From contig OV121082.1 in the NCBI GenBank assembly GCA_921293015.1, positions 45,838,971 to 45,902,970 on the forward strand: a DNA stretch of 64,000 nucleotides, in the 5' to 3' direction. Made by a program: the position numbers and the translations under genes. Below, one piece after another: positions 12,416 to 22,020 of the stretch. Under the pieces are notes generated by a model that saw nothing but the letters and a program-made list of their open reading frames with translations, made no database searches and was not told the origin of the DNA. Within the stretch, counting starts at the first letter, position 1. Each line of letters opens with the position of its first letter. The stretch is from Phorcus lineatus (lineage: Eukaryota; Mollusca; Gastropoda; Trochida; Trochidae).

Positions 12416-14825
12416 ACAACGATAAACTAAAATCGTCCTGCTTGAACGTAGTGCTGGCGGTTAAACTGCCATGTACGACAACAAGGGGTTCAGTCAAACA
12501 CATTGATTCGGTCCCAGATCAATAAACTTTCAATTCGGTCATCCCGCTCTCTTAAAATATTGGTTTATTCAGAAGCAGTTCGGTAGAATGTATTTTTACA
12601 TTATTAATTCTGTGTCATACAAAATGAAACACCCGTTCCTCTCTTATAACGCTACAATCTCACAAATTGACTAAAAAAATTCTGGAGTGACCGGTACTTT
12701 GCTCCGCACTCACGCTCTCCCGAGCGATATGATTGGTCCTTTGAGGGGAGCTACTTATAGTCGCTGTAATCCAACATTTCGGAGTGGTTGGGACGGCGAT
12801 TTTTTTCTGAAGCGGCTCCACCATGAATTTGATCGCTTATACAACATGGGTACCTGTAACGACGTATAATAGGCGAAATTAAAGAATTACTCCTTCAGAG
12901 TTATAAATTATTTGTTGGCTTTGAGAATACTAATGGAAGTAGTATCTTACAAATGGAATATTATAGATAGAAACGGTTATTACGTCCTAGAGATGTTGTA
13001 TTCGCTTCATTTTAAATGAGAGTTTTGCATTTAACAATTCTGAGCTATATAGAGACCTGTTAGAGGATATGGAACAGGGGTTATTTTGTTTAGCTACGAG
13101 AGTTAATTGTTGTTTCGAAAGTCAATGGTCCATATGAATAAATGTAATTATTAAATAAACCCCAAAATAGACTTCGTTCTTAAAGCTGCATATCAAGTGT
13201 GATAATGAATATTGACCAGGGAGTTTTCTCAAATTCCCATGAATAGAGTTTGAATAAAGTGTTTCTCCAACTTATTCTCGGATTTGTGACAGGCCGGGAG
13301 GACCAAAACAGTTGTCGCTTAGCTGCATGAAGGCCGATATATGCTTACGTCAGAGAATCGCCAAGCCCTTCCCTAAGTGACGTTATGGATGGAACAGAGC
13401 AAAGGTCGGAATGTCGGTATGAACACATTCACTATGAGGGCCTGAGATGATGTATTGATGATAATTCGACTGCCAAAGGTACAGCCACGAACAAGCTCTG
13501 ACTCCTTTACTTCGACATTATGGTTTATGTCACTGTAGTTGCCAACGTCGGAATTGACAGTGTTATGACTTTGGAGAGAGTTTTAAGCTCTCAAGGCTGG
13601 TCACCGATGTTGGTAACCAATCGCGCGTTTCTGTTAATGATCAAGACTCGATATATGTATAAAAACTTAAAAAACAGAAAAGTAACGTCAATCGACTTTT
13701 TGCGTTGTTACTTGGTATTTAAGCCATGATGCATAAGTAAGACATTCTATGACTTGAAAGAACTTAGTGGGTAAAATGTATGACAACAAACTTCTTCAAA
13801 AGTTAGATTTTGTTCCCTGCTCACTTCAGATTTCAATCACAAAAAAATGATTATGTCACCTTTAAAGTTTGACTGAAATGCGACCTGGCAACATTCCGTG
13901 ATTCAGCAAAACGTATTTAAATTTAACAATGACTTAACTTTGAATTTCTGATTTCGATTGATAAACAAACAGCTTATTACCACCAATGAAAAAACTGAAA
14001 GGGCCAGTGGTCAAGTGTGAGTCATGCCGCGTGACGTAAAAGGCGATCCCTTTAACCTCCAAGCGTTTCAACATAATCGATTAATTGATATTTGATATCT
14101 TTATTAATTTGTATTGTTCTAAACGAAAGACAGTGCTTTAATACGATGCCATTCGCATTATCACACAGCATGTGTACATCAATTAGGACGTTAATGTTGT
14201 CATAACAATCAGACTGGGTTAAAAAGTCTTATTGTTTATGACAAACAGGTGCCCAGTATGTATAGTCCTTTTGCAATCAAATCTCTAATGACACACATTG
14301 CACTTTCACGCCCAGGACCCGTTGGTAACTAGCGATTTATCTCCAACGTCCTGTCATAATGACGTAATCCTTGGCATTCGACTGTTACTTAGTATTTTGT
14401 CACGACGTCCAATCATTATGAATCAATGAACTTGTATAATATATATTAAACAAATAAATTGAAAAATGAGATCGATTGGGAATGTTATCCAAAATTCTTT
14501 AGGAATTTATGGGATGTTTCTAACGCTTGCGCCAGGTATGTTATTACGTCATTGACTGTCAGATTGAAAGACATAATCAGACGGTGTGAGATGTCATACT
14601 AGAAAACAAGATACGCTAGATAACTGCAAAATAACCACCCAACTTAGTACTATGTTGTCACATAAGTTCATTAAAAGAAAAGAAAATGTTCTGCTCAATA
14701 TATGATGCAAATGTCACTACAGTAAACATATATGAAATTGTATACCGTTCATTAATTACTTACTTTTTTAGACAATTTACTCTTCATTTCAATAAAAAAA
14801 ACATTATATAACAATATTCAGTTTC

Positions 14826-15385
14826 AGATTCAGTTTATTCAGTATTTCGGGCCATTAGGCCTAAAATACAAGTACAGATGCAGATAACATTTAATTTTCA
14901 CGTGGTTACAACAGTTCGATAATAGAAAACATGTTTTAGATACATTGCTATAGCTTTGATAACATCGATATTTTTTTAATTTAGAAGACTCGACAATATT
15001 TGTTTATCTCCCACAGGAAAAGATACAAATATTTATCACGAAGATGAGAGTACTTTGAACATTCACATAGTACATGGAATTCGTCTTACCAGAATTACAA
15101 TGTTAACATATATATTCAAAGAAATCACTAGGAACTTCCTTATTTTTACGTAAATCATTAACTTTAAAATCATGGAAACCAATTCGAAATTTACACAGTG
15201 TCCGTTTTAATGTCTTTTCTTTCAAGTTTAAAATATAAAATTCTGGCACAAGTAAAGATTTATGCGTTAAATAGTAATTAAGATATTTAGAATTGTGTAT
15301 GGACATAGACCATTCTTGTGCAAACATATCTTGGAGACGTTGCTTAAATACCGATAAAAAATAAATTGTCATTTCCGACCTCTTG
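14826..15385 (-). pseudogene. LINE 3' end relic in unit A
   Basis: The minus frame reads LSVFKQRLQDMFAQEWSMSI... then LKRTLCKFRIGFHDFKVNDL, the C-terminal region of a non-LTR retrotransposon. Its 3' end is at the left, where minus-strand sequence runs into GGCCTAATGGCCCGAAATAC...CTGAATAAA. The knuckle found intact in unit B is disrupted here. Shared with B, so the insertion predates the duplication. Confidence 0.65.
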
Positions 15386-16916
15386 AAAAATTATATAACA
15401 ATACGTGTTATTCAACAGTGGTGGACCTCTGATTTCCCATGTTCTAAATTGATTTATATAAACCACGCGGGAAAAAACGCGTTCAGGGATTGTCACACTA
15501 CAATCAAAGTGGTTATGACTACTGAGAAGGAAAGTTGATATAATGAGGCAGTAATATTAGTATTTTTGAATTCTTTTAGTCATTCCATATCCCCCTATTT
15601 GTCTGTTGAATAAACTTCCAAATAGAGACAAAAACAAAGAGCTGGAGTTTCAGTGGGCGTCAAATACGTTACACACAGGGCGTGACTCCGAGACTCCGAG
15701 TCATGCTTCGATGATTTTGCCAAAGCTTTCCCTATTCTGAATAGGAATGTGATTTTTTTTATTATTTTCGACTCCTTTGATTCTTAAAAGTGTTACTATA
15801 AATTGCAATAATGACAATTATGCGTTAAGCCTTCTCTTTAACTAAAAGTAGTCAGTGGATTTAAAATATGGTGGATTTGTAAGAGATATCTTATCTCAAA
15901 ATTCTAAGATATTTTTTTCTGTTTTACGAAAGTGATTTGTGTAAAGTTGTTTTGGACGTCAGTTTAGGTCAAAACGATTTTGGAGTCTCAAAATGATATT
16001 TGCATTTTCGGTAAAGTTTGGCAATGTCTATTCATGTGGTAAAGTGTCCGAAATTCTTTATGTAAGTATGTATTTCTATTTCATCTTCGTTCATAAAAAC
16101 TACTGTTAATCATAAGCAATTTGATATAAGCCGAGGCATAAACTAACCAACCCAGACTATGTGAGTATCACGAAATAACCATTGCAAAATGAATGTTTGG
16201 ATTATGTATTCACAATTCAACAGAAATCACTAAACATACTTATAAAGCGAGTGTTTAAAAAAATTCTAAATGAATAAAAACAAAACATTCTATTTATTTC
16301 ACATACGTTTACTGCCAATATATAGTGGTAAAGATTTAGAAGCAGTAAATCTTGAACATCATATGGGACTTGATGAATGAATTTTTTGAAAATCAGTACT
16401 TCAGACAGGATCATTGTCAGGCATCAAACACCAGCACCGACTTATCGTGTTGGAATTTTGGTCTGCATTGAGTAAAACAATTGTCGGTATTAAAATCGGA
16501 ACTGCTTCACTTCTGTGCACACCGCAAAGGAAAGATACTTAATAGGTTTCTCAACAGTCACAGGTTCAGAACTCTCAGTTTGATGAAAACTCAAACCTAT
16601 GAATTTTGGCGCAGTGCAACAGTAAAGATAGATAAGATAAAGATGTGATAGAAATCTTCCAGTGTCCTTTGTTTTTGATGGAATCTTTTTGTCAAAGAAG
16701 TTACATGTCTTGTTTTATGTCCTGATAATAGAGAAATATGACGCTGGATTGGTTCGGGCCTTTCAGCACATGACGAGGATAGCGTGTTTCCTGTTGAAAC
16801 AAAAGTGAGACCTGTGTTTAATGTAACACGAACATTCTTCATTGACATGTATTTTACTTTAGTCCAATGCATCATCGTCATCATGCCGTTATACAGACTG
16901 CAGGGAAAGTCTAACT

Positions 16917-18107
16917 TCACTGAAATGCATACACGACTCTTGTGTGTCTATCAGGCTTATACGGATATGGATAGGCCCAAGAATATAGTTCATTTCCCAA
17001 ACTACAATTGGTAAAAACGCTTTGAGCCTGAATCATTCTTGACTGATAAATAGCAAAGTACAAAAAGGGATAGTGTAGTTCAGCTGATGTCGCTCTTTTG
17101 CCGCCTGTACGAATCTTTTTGTTACAGACAGTTTTCATTCCACTGAAATGGGATTCTGCGACCACTAACCTCATTTCTGATGACCCTCCAATCGCTGACG
17201 TCCATGCAAACATGGTGAGGTCACCCACTTTTGACATGCTTACATCATGGGCTATACTCGCTCTCACCTTCAACAAAAAAGTCGGTTTATTTAGAGGCAG
17301 CTCGGCTGAATATATTTTTGCATATCCGTCGCCATATTTGTTGGCCTCCATAATAATTGCCTGATTCTTATAAAAAGCAAAAGCCATTATCATGTAGTTT
17401 CTTTCTTTGCTGGTGTACCAGACTTCCGGAGTTTGCTGTCCTGAAGTAGAGAGTGAAACTCGATGTATTTTCCCTCCGTTTCGGAAGTAAAGATGATTAC
17501 GATATATTTGAAGATTGAGCCCTTTTTCTTTGCAGAGAACGAACTTCGAGGAGCGTTTATTTGAAGCTCCATCTTTGATTTTAATGACTTGAGCATATAA
17601 AGTCTTTCCGCAGGCCCAGTAGATGGTGCCACTTTTTTTTCCATATACAATAGAGTTTACACCGCAATTAGGCTTGACTCCAATGTTTTTTGTTCTGTTT
17701 TCTTTTGTCGATAGAATTAGTATATCTTGCTTTCCTCTTCCGTAGCTCATGCCTAAAAATAAGCTGAAGTTCGGAATTTGGTTGACAACCTGCAAATCTT
17801 TAATGACGTATTCTATTTCGCTTGATCTTCCGCGTTCTACAGCTTTAAGAATTTTCGTAATTGGTCTCTTCGTTTTGATTGTGATTAGTTTGTTTGTAAA
17901 CAGCTGCCTTGTTTGTAAATCCACAGCACAACAATCAGAAGTAATTAAACATACAGCTGCGCACTGTAGGGCCCGGGAACACTTGATGGTTTTCAGAACA
18001 GCATGCTTCCAGTTGTGCAGTTCCCTCCCTTTGATATATTTAAAGTGTTGGTAGTCAGCTCTTACTGTCAGTAATGTTATTATCAAAACAATCAAACAAT
18101 ACATCAT
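16917..18107 (-). CDS. Secreted PAN/apple-like cysteine-rich protein, unit A copy
   Basis: A 396-residue open frame starting at the first of two ATGs (an in-frame TAG lies just upstream). Residues 1-17 form a signal peptide (MMYCLIVLIITLLTVRA). Residues about 20-70 hold a cysteine cluster (C43, C49, C53, C59, C60) spaced like a PAN/apple-type extracellular domain. The remainder has beta-rich repeats including GTIYWACGKTLYAQV, recalling one blade of a YWTD-type propeller, and an N-glycosylation site ENRT. I do not recognise the exact family. The product is probably extracellular. The frame is uninterrupted, while the unit B copy is broken, so A may be under selection. An AG right before the start could be a splice acceptor, so a 5' untranslated exon is possible. 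Confidence 0.75.
   Translation of the reverse strand: MMYCLIVLIITLLTVRADYQHFKYIKGRELHNWKHAVLKTIKCSRALQCAAVCLITSDCCAVDLQTRQLFTNKLITIKTKRPITKILKAVERGRSSEIEYVIKDLQVVNQIPNFSLFLGMSYGRGKQDILILSTKENRTKNIGVKPNCGVNSIVYGKKSGTIYWACGKTLYAQVIKIKDGASNKRSSKFVLCKEKGLNLQIYRNHLYFRNGGKIHRVSLSTSGQQTPEVWYTSKERNYMIMAFAFYKNQAIIMEANKYGDGYAKIYSAELPLNKPTFLLKVRASIAHDVSMSKVGDLTMFAWTSAIGGSSEMRLVVAESHFSGMKTVCNKKIRTGGKRATSAELHYPFLYFAIYQSRMIQAQSVFTNCSLGNELYSWAYPYPYKPDRHTRVVYAFQ
17595..17819 (-). other. Divergence block inside the secreted-protein gene (residues ~97-171)
   Basis: Compared with the unit C paralogue (47074-47313), this stretch differs at roughly a third of residues and by a 5-residue length change. The first 96 and last ~225 residues differ at only a few percent. 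The B copy resembles A here. The contrast suggests gene conversion of the flanks or diversifying selection on this part. Confidence 0.7.
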
Positions 18108-18399
18108 CTATACACACCACTTCGAAAGACCAGTATTTGTCTTGTCGAAGAAAAGAGTTAATAAGCTTGATTTTCTTTGAACGAAAAAAATATATTCATC
18201 TAATGTTATAGTAAATGCATTACTTCATGTTTAAAACCATGGTTATAACAGGATAATTAATGACGATGACTACTAATAGCTTAATTCTTAACTGATACCT
18301 TTGATGATACATATACTTGAAAGATATTGCATGCCTTGACGTATAATGTTCGTTTTCATTAGAGACATATGCTGGTGAATATAAGAAAGGACAAGGGAA

Positions 18400-18460
18400 T
18401 TATTATATATTATATATATATATAGATGTAAAAGTTAAATGTTCATGGTTTATGTATCAA
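18400..18460. repeat. TA-rich insertion target, left junction of the Penelope-like pair
   Basis: A TA microsatellite (about 18405-18424) followed by about 36 bp not matched on the right-hand side. Units B (36209-36220) and C (47922-47944) have the same TA run joined directly to AACTCTGCAC, giving the empty target site. Confidence 0.7.
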
Positions 18461-18499
18461 ATATTCTTTAAAAATAACAAACTGAAGATTGGTCTTCAT

Positions 18500-18552
18500 A
18501 TAAGTTCATTACCAACCGGTTTCACAACATAGTGATCATCAGGGTAACTTAT
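18500..18552 (-). ncRNA. Hammerhead-like ribozyme motif, left element
   Basis: Reverse complement of the motif at 24380-24432. The core word CTGATGA and GAAAC flank a short hairpin, then CCGGTTGG can form a tiny stem III ahead of a GTA cleavage triplet, and ATAAGTT/AACTTAT can form stem I. Hammerheads are established in Penelope-like elements. Stem II here is poor (the first pair is U-U), so activity is doubtful. Confidence 0.4.
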
Positions 18553-18664
18553 ACATTGTGTTGCTAATAGTATAGCGTTAACAATGGCAAGGGACGTAAT
18601 TCATGACGTCATATGCATACCACTAAAATATGTATAGTAAATGCGACGTCAACATGATTTAATA

Positions 18665-20911
18665 TTAGTTACAATTCAATTTCGGGGTATATCCATCAAT
18701 AAAGAATCGTTCTTTAATTTTCCTCAGCTCTTCATTATCTGTGCGCATTTTGTAAATAGGACAGATTGTGAACTGGGGATTGCAATTCTTTGCGCATCCA
18801 TCTATATGTGCGCTCAGGGGAATACATCTATAATTTGGTGTTTTTATCTGTTGTTTATGCACTCGGACTCTCGCCCTTAATGTATCCCCCGTTTGACCAA
18901 TATACTCTTCGCAACAACCAGCGCATGTTATTACATATATTAGATTTCTGGAGGCGCAAGACATGTTTTCCATTATTTTGAATTTTGAATTATTCCTAAA
19001 GGTGAATGAATTTAACTCTAAAATGTGTGTACAAGTGCCGCAATTCGGCCTATTACATTTTGTGATACTTCCACCTAATTCAGGTTTTTGATCTTTAAAG
19101 CACGCTTTAGATAACAGTTGTTTCAGGTTTTTGCTCTGCCGTTTACTGTTTATCATTTTAGTATCTTTTAGAGCGTGCTTTAGTTTTGGACATGCGTCTA
19201 GCGCCTGTACATAGTTTTTCACATTTGGATAGATATTTGGATTGCAGGGGTTAAATGTAGTAACAATAGGTAGGGCTGCCGAATTGTTTTCCTGTTGTCT
19301 TTGTTTTAGAAGATCTTCCCGGTTAAAGGAACGGGCCTTTGTTATAGCATCCAAAATGATGTTATCAGGGTACCCTCTGGCTTTTAATAATCTCTCTAAT
19401 TCTTTCAACCTCAAGTTTAGATTATTCGGGTCTGATACTATGGTACATATTCTACGGGCTAGGGAATATGGAATGCTATTTTTAATATGGCGCGGATGGC
19501 AGGACCTATAGTCTAAATACTGTTTGGAATCTGTAGGTTTGTAATAGATATCAGTTTCTATATTTCCTGATTTTAAAGTTACCATTACATCTAAGAATGC
19601 TAACTTTTCGGTACTATCTTCCATTGTGAATGATAGACTTGGATGTAAATTTTGAAGTATATTATGTAGGTCTTTCAAGGAATCATTACCTTGTGTCCAT
19701 AATATAAAACAGTCATCCAGAAATCTTTTCCAACTTTTTTTGAATTCGTTTTCGATTTCAACTCCAAACTTTTGGCCAACTTTACGGTATAATAACTCTT
19801 CTTGGTATCCTAGCACAAGTGTGGCGTAAGTTGGCGCCATTTTCGTTCCCATGGCTGTCCCCTTTATTTGTTTGTAATAGTTTTCATTAAAATGAAAATT
19901 ATTATTTGTAAGGATAAATTTCACACTTTCTATAATGAAATCTTTTGAAATCCTCTCAGGTAACTCATGGGAGTGTTTATCCAACCAATAATTAATTGCT
20001 TCTATACCTAAGTCATGAGGTATATTTGAATAAAGGTTAGTCACATCAAATGATACTAACCTGGTATTTGGATTTGTTTCTGTAGGTAGCTGGTTGAGAA
20101 AATCTGTTGTATCTCTTAAATAACTTTTCACATGTTTTGTAAATGGTTTTAAGAGGATGTCTACAAAGTTGCTAAGTCTATGTGTTGGGCATTGAGGTCC
20201 CGCTATTATTGGTCTTAGTTTTAGATCCGTAGGGGCCGGCAATTTGACATAGGCTGTATTCGAAGCATGGCAACCCTCCTTTATATCTACACTTTTATGA
20301 ACTTTTGGTAATCCATAGAAGTTACTAGTCTTAGGTTCAAAGTTAGTTAAGTAATCTTGTTCCTTATCTGTAAGGCAGGGAGAATAAGAGTTAACTAATC
20401 TCTTTAACTTCGAAAATGATGCATTATCTGATTTGTGGTTTACTTGTTCATAATAATTTGGATCGCCAATGGTTGACAACGCAAGGTTTTTATAATATGG
20501 TTTATCCATGATTATAATTGCCCCTCCTTTATCAGCTTCTTTAATGATAATTGAGTCATTTTCCGATAATGATTTAATGGCCTTGCGTTCATTGAAACTA
20601 ATGTTGGATTTCACATTTGCGGGTTGCTCACAATTTTTTAGTTCTTTAATTTGTTCGATTGTTCTATTTCTCCCTGCCTTAGGAGTAAACTTACTCTTAT
20701 TGCGAACTATTGAATCATCATTGTAAGAATGTGAATTTTCTAAGTCTTGCATTGAATCATTTGGGTCTGGGCTAAAGTATTCCAAAAGTCTTAATTTTCT
20801 AGAGAAGTCTTGAATATCTTTTTCAAGTTCTTGTGGGTTTCCTTTGGATGGTGATGGCGTGAATTTCATTCCCTTTAACAGAACGTTAATTTCACTATCG
20901 CAAAGGTCCAC
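18665..20911 (-). CDS. Penelope-like ORF2 (reverse transcriptase + GIY-YIG endonuclease), left copy
   Basis: 748 codons identical to the right copy except Gln instead of Leu at residue 370, next to the RT motif GTKMAPTYATLVLGY, and Asn instead of Tyr at 746. It carries the RT aspartates (D289 in SFDVTNLYSN, FLDD at 397-400), a CNRPNCGTC zinc-like linker and a C-terminal GIY-YIG nuclease (LIYV...EYIGQT). The frame is intact, so the element was recently mobile. Its upstream ORF1 is truncated, so this copy cannot be complete. Expression would require the frameshift described for the right copy or a new start. Confidence 0.92.
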   Translation of the reverse strand: MDLCDSEINVLLKGMKFTPSPSKGNPQELEKDIQDFSRKLRLLEYFSPDPNDSMQDLENSHSYNDDSIVRNKSKFTPKAGRNRTIEQIKELKNCEQPANVKSNISFNERKAIKSLSENDSIIIKEADKGGAIIIMDKPYYKNLALSTIGDPNYYEQVNHKSDNASFSKLKRLVNSYSPCLTDKEQDYLTNFEPKTSNFYGLPKVHKSVDIKEGCHASNTAYVKLPAPTDLKLRPIIAGPQCPTHRLSNFVDILLKPFTKHVKSYLRDTTDFLNQLPTETNPNTRLVSFDVTNLYSNIPHDLGIEAINYWLDKHSHELPERISKDFIIESVKFILTNNNFHFNENYYKQIKGTAMGTKMAPTYATLVLGYQEELLYRKVGQKFGVEIENEFKKSWKRFLDDCFILWTQGNDSLKDLHNILQNLHPSLSFTMEDSTEKLAFLDVMVTLKSGNIETDIYYKPTDSKQYLDYRSCHPRHIKNSIPYSLARRICTIVSDPNNLNLRLKELERLLKARGYPDNIILDAITKARSFNREDLLKQRQQENNSAALPIVTTFNPCNPNIYPNVKNYVQALDACPKLKHALKDTKMINSKRQSKNLKQLLSKACFKDQKPELGGSITKCNRPNCGTCTHILELNSFTFRNNSKFKIMENMSCASRNLIYVITCAGCCEEYIGQTGDTLRARVRVHKQQIKTPNYRCIPLSAHIDGCAKNCNPQFTICPIYKMRTDNEELRKIKERFFIDGYTPKLNCN

Positions 20912-21100
20912 ATTCGAAAGATTGATGATTTTGGGTTCTATTTTGGAACCTCCCCCTTGTGGAGGTTCCTGTTCCCTAAAAAATCATCAGTGTTTCTGTT
21001 GATGTTTTGTCCCATAGATCTTCCTCTGGTAGGGCCGCGACCTTGTCCTCTGTAGGGGATCCTATTGGAGGGATTATTGTTGCCACGTCCGCGGGAGTAC

Positions 21101-21994
21101 AATTACTGGATAACAGAAGAAAGAAAAATAATTCCAGAGAAGTTTAAAATCCCTTCTATCAAATGTGAACCAGAAGAGCAACAGCGCCTACGTGAGAAAA
21201 GAGTTCTGGATTCAATGAAAACTGAAATCGAGATTTTGAAATTACGTGCTGAGACACATGAAAAAACCTTTCGAGATTGTGATGAAAAAATCATGTCCGA
21301 AATAAAAAAGGTAAGTTCGGGAAAAATTCAAGAATCCTTACTAGAAATGTGGAATGAATCCTGCAAACTACAGGAAGACATTTCTGCAAAGCGACTTGAA
21401 AAGAACATAAAGTGGCTCACCAAATACGCCTCAAAGGAGATAGAAGGCTCTACAAATTCATTTGTAACTGCAAATAAAGATGCAAAGAAAAGTTATGCAG
21501 AGGCAGTGAAGTCTAAACCACAAAATGCCAACAGACTTACTTTTAATCTCGGGACAAGAAAAATTAGGCGCAACCAACCAACAAAAGTTGAAGAAAGACA
21601 AAATTCTCGATCAAGATCCCGATCAAGATCAAACTATAGAAAGAATCTAACATCGAAAACCATAGAACCCTCTGACTACGCAAACCGCTCATACCGAGGC
21701 TCATTCAGAGCCCGAGGACGCAGTTATAGCAGAGGCCGCGGACGCAGCTACAGTCAAGGCCGAAGTACGGGATACAGAGGATCTGCAAGACAAGAAAGAT
21801 TCTCGGAATGGAGACCGGGTCCTGTACGTGAGTACTCCCGCGGACGTGGCAACAATAATCCCTCCAATAGGATCCCCTACAGAGGACAAGGTCGCGGCCC
21901 TACCAGAGGAAGATCTATGGGACAAAACATCAACAGAAACACTGATGATTTTTTAGGGAACAGGAACCTCCACAAGGGGGAGGTTCCAAAATAG
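21101..21994 (+). CDS. Penelope-like ORF1, RS/RGG-rich nucleic-acid-binding protein (5' end missing)
   Basis: Open for 297 codons. Any frame extended left to 21065 reads antisense into the other copy and is an artefact. The first ~110 residues are charged and helical (EIEILKLRAETHEKTF), consistent with a coiled coil. A serine-arginine run (NSRSRSRSRSNYRK) follows, and the C-terminal third is rich in RGG/RGR motifs (RGRSYSRGRGRSYSQGR). Such compositions bind RNA, so a particle-forming or RNA chaperone role like that of LINE ORF1 proteins is inferred. It ends at TAG 21992-21994, overlapping the ORF2 frame. Confidence 0.75.
   Translation, partial: NYWITEERKIIPEKFKIPSIKCEPEEQQRLREKRVLDSMKTEIEILKLRAETHEKTFRDCDEKIMSEIKKVSSGKIQESLLEMWNESCKLQEDISAKRLEKNIKWLTKYASKEIEGSTNSFVTANKDAKKSYAEAVKSKPQNANRLTFNLGTRKIRRNQPTKVEERQNSRSRSRSRSNYRKNLTSKTIEPSDYANRSYRGSFRARGRSYSRGRGRSYSQGRSTGYRGSARQERFSEWRPGPVREYSRGRGNNNPSNRIPYRGQGRGPTRGRSMGQNINRNTDDFLGNRNLHKGEVPK
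21949..21987 (+). promoter_or_regulatory. Predicted -1 programmed ribosomal frameshift signal between ORF1 and ORF2
   Basis: In the ORF1 frame the codons GAT TTT TTA contain the slippery heptamer T TTT TTA at 21949-21955. A 7-nt spacer (21956-21962) follows, then a stem of nine perfect pairs (GGAACCTCC at 21963-21971 with GGAGGTTCC at 21979-21987) and a 7-nt loop. A -1 slip enters the ORF2 frame, which is open from 21949 onward with no stop. ORF2's first in-frame ATG is only at 22063. The same arrangement is preserved in the left copy. Heptamer, spacer and stem all fit the established rules for -1 frameshifting. Confidence 0.8.
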
Positions 21995-22020
21995 AACCCA
22001 AAATCATCAATCTTTCGAAT

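Larger units (their letters stand above)
18461..21100 (-). mobile_element. Penelope-like element, left copy (5'-truncated)
   Basis: A 2640-bp arm that is the near-perfect reverse complement of 21832-24471. It holds the last ~54 codons of ORF1, the frameshift site, all of ORF2 and the 3' end with a hammerhead-like motif. It is cut off within ORF1 at GTAC (21097-21100), where the right copy begins. Head-to-head partial dimers are known for Penelope-like elements. Confidence 0.88.

Noticed and set aside
17098-17364. Plus-strand frames opposite the secreted-protein genes (also 34912-35178, 46577-46843)
   Set aside because: Antisense shadows that follow the coding constraint of the real genes. 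No independent features.
17000-17700. Firm assignment of the secreted protein as an LDL-receptor-type propeller
   Set aside because: Only one clear YW-containing blade-like motif is visible, and repeat periodicity could not be established by eye.
20508-20726. Open frames opposite the Penelope-like ORF2 (also 22206-22424, 19242-19511, 23421-23690, 18790-18981, 23951-24142)
   Set aside because: They occur as mirror-image pairs opposite ORF2 and are shadows of its codon bias.
21065-21100. Start of the Penelope-like ORF1 at 21065
   Set aside because: These codons are antisense to ORF1 of the left copy across the palindrome junction and begin with TTG. The true ORF1 start is missing.
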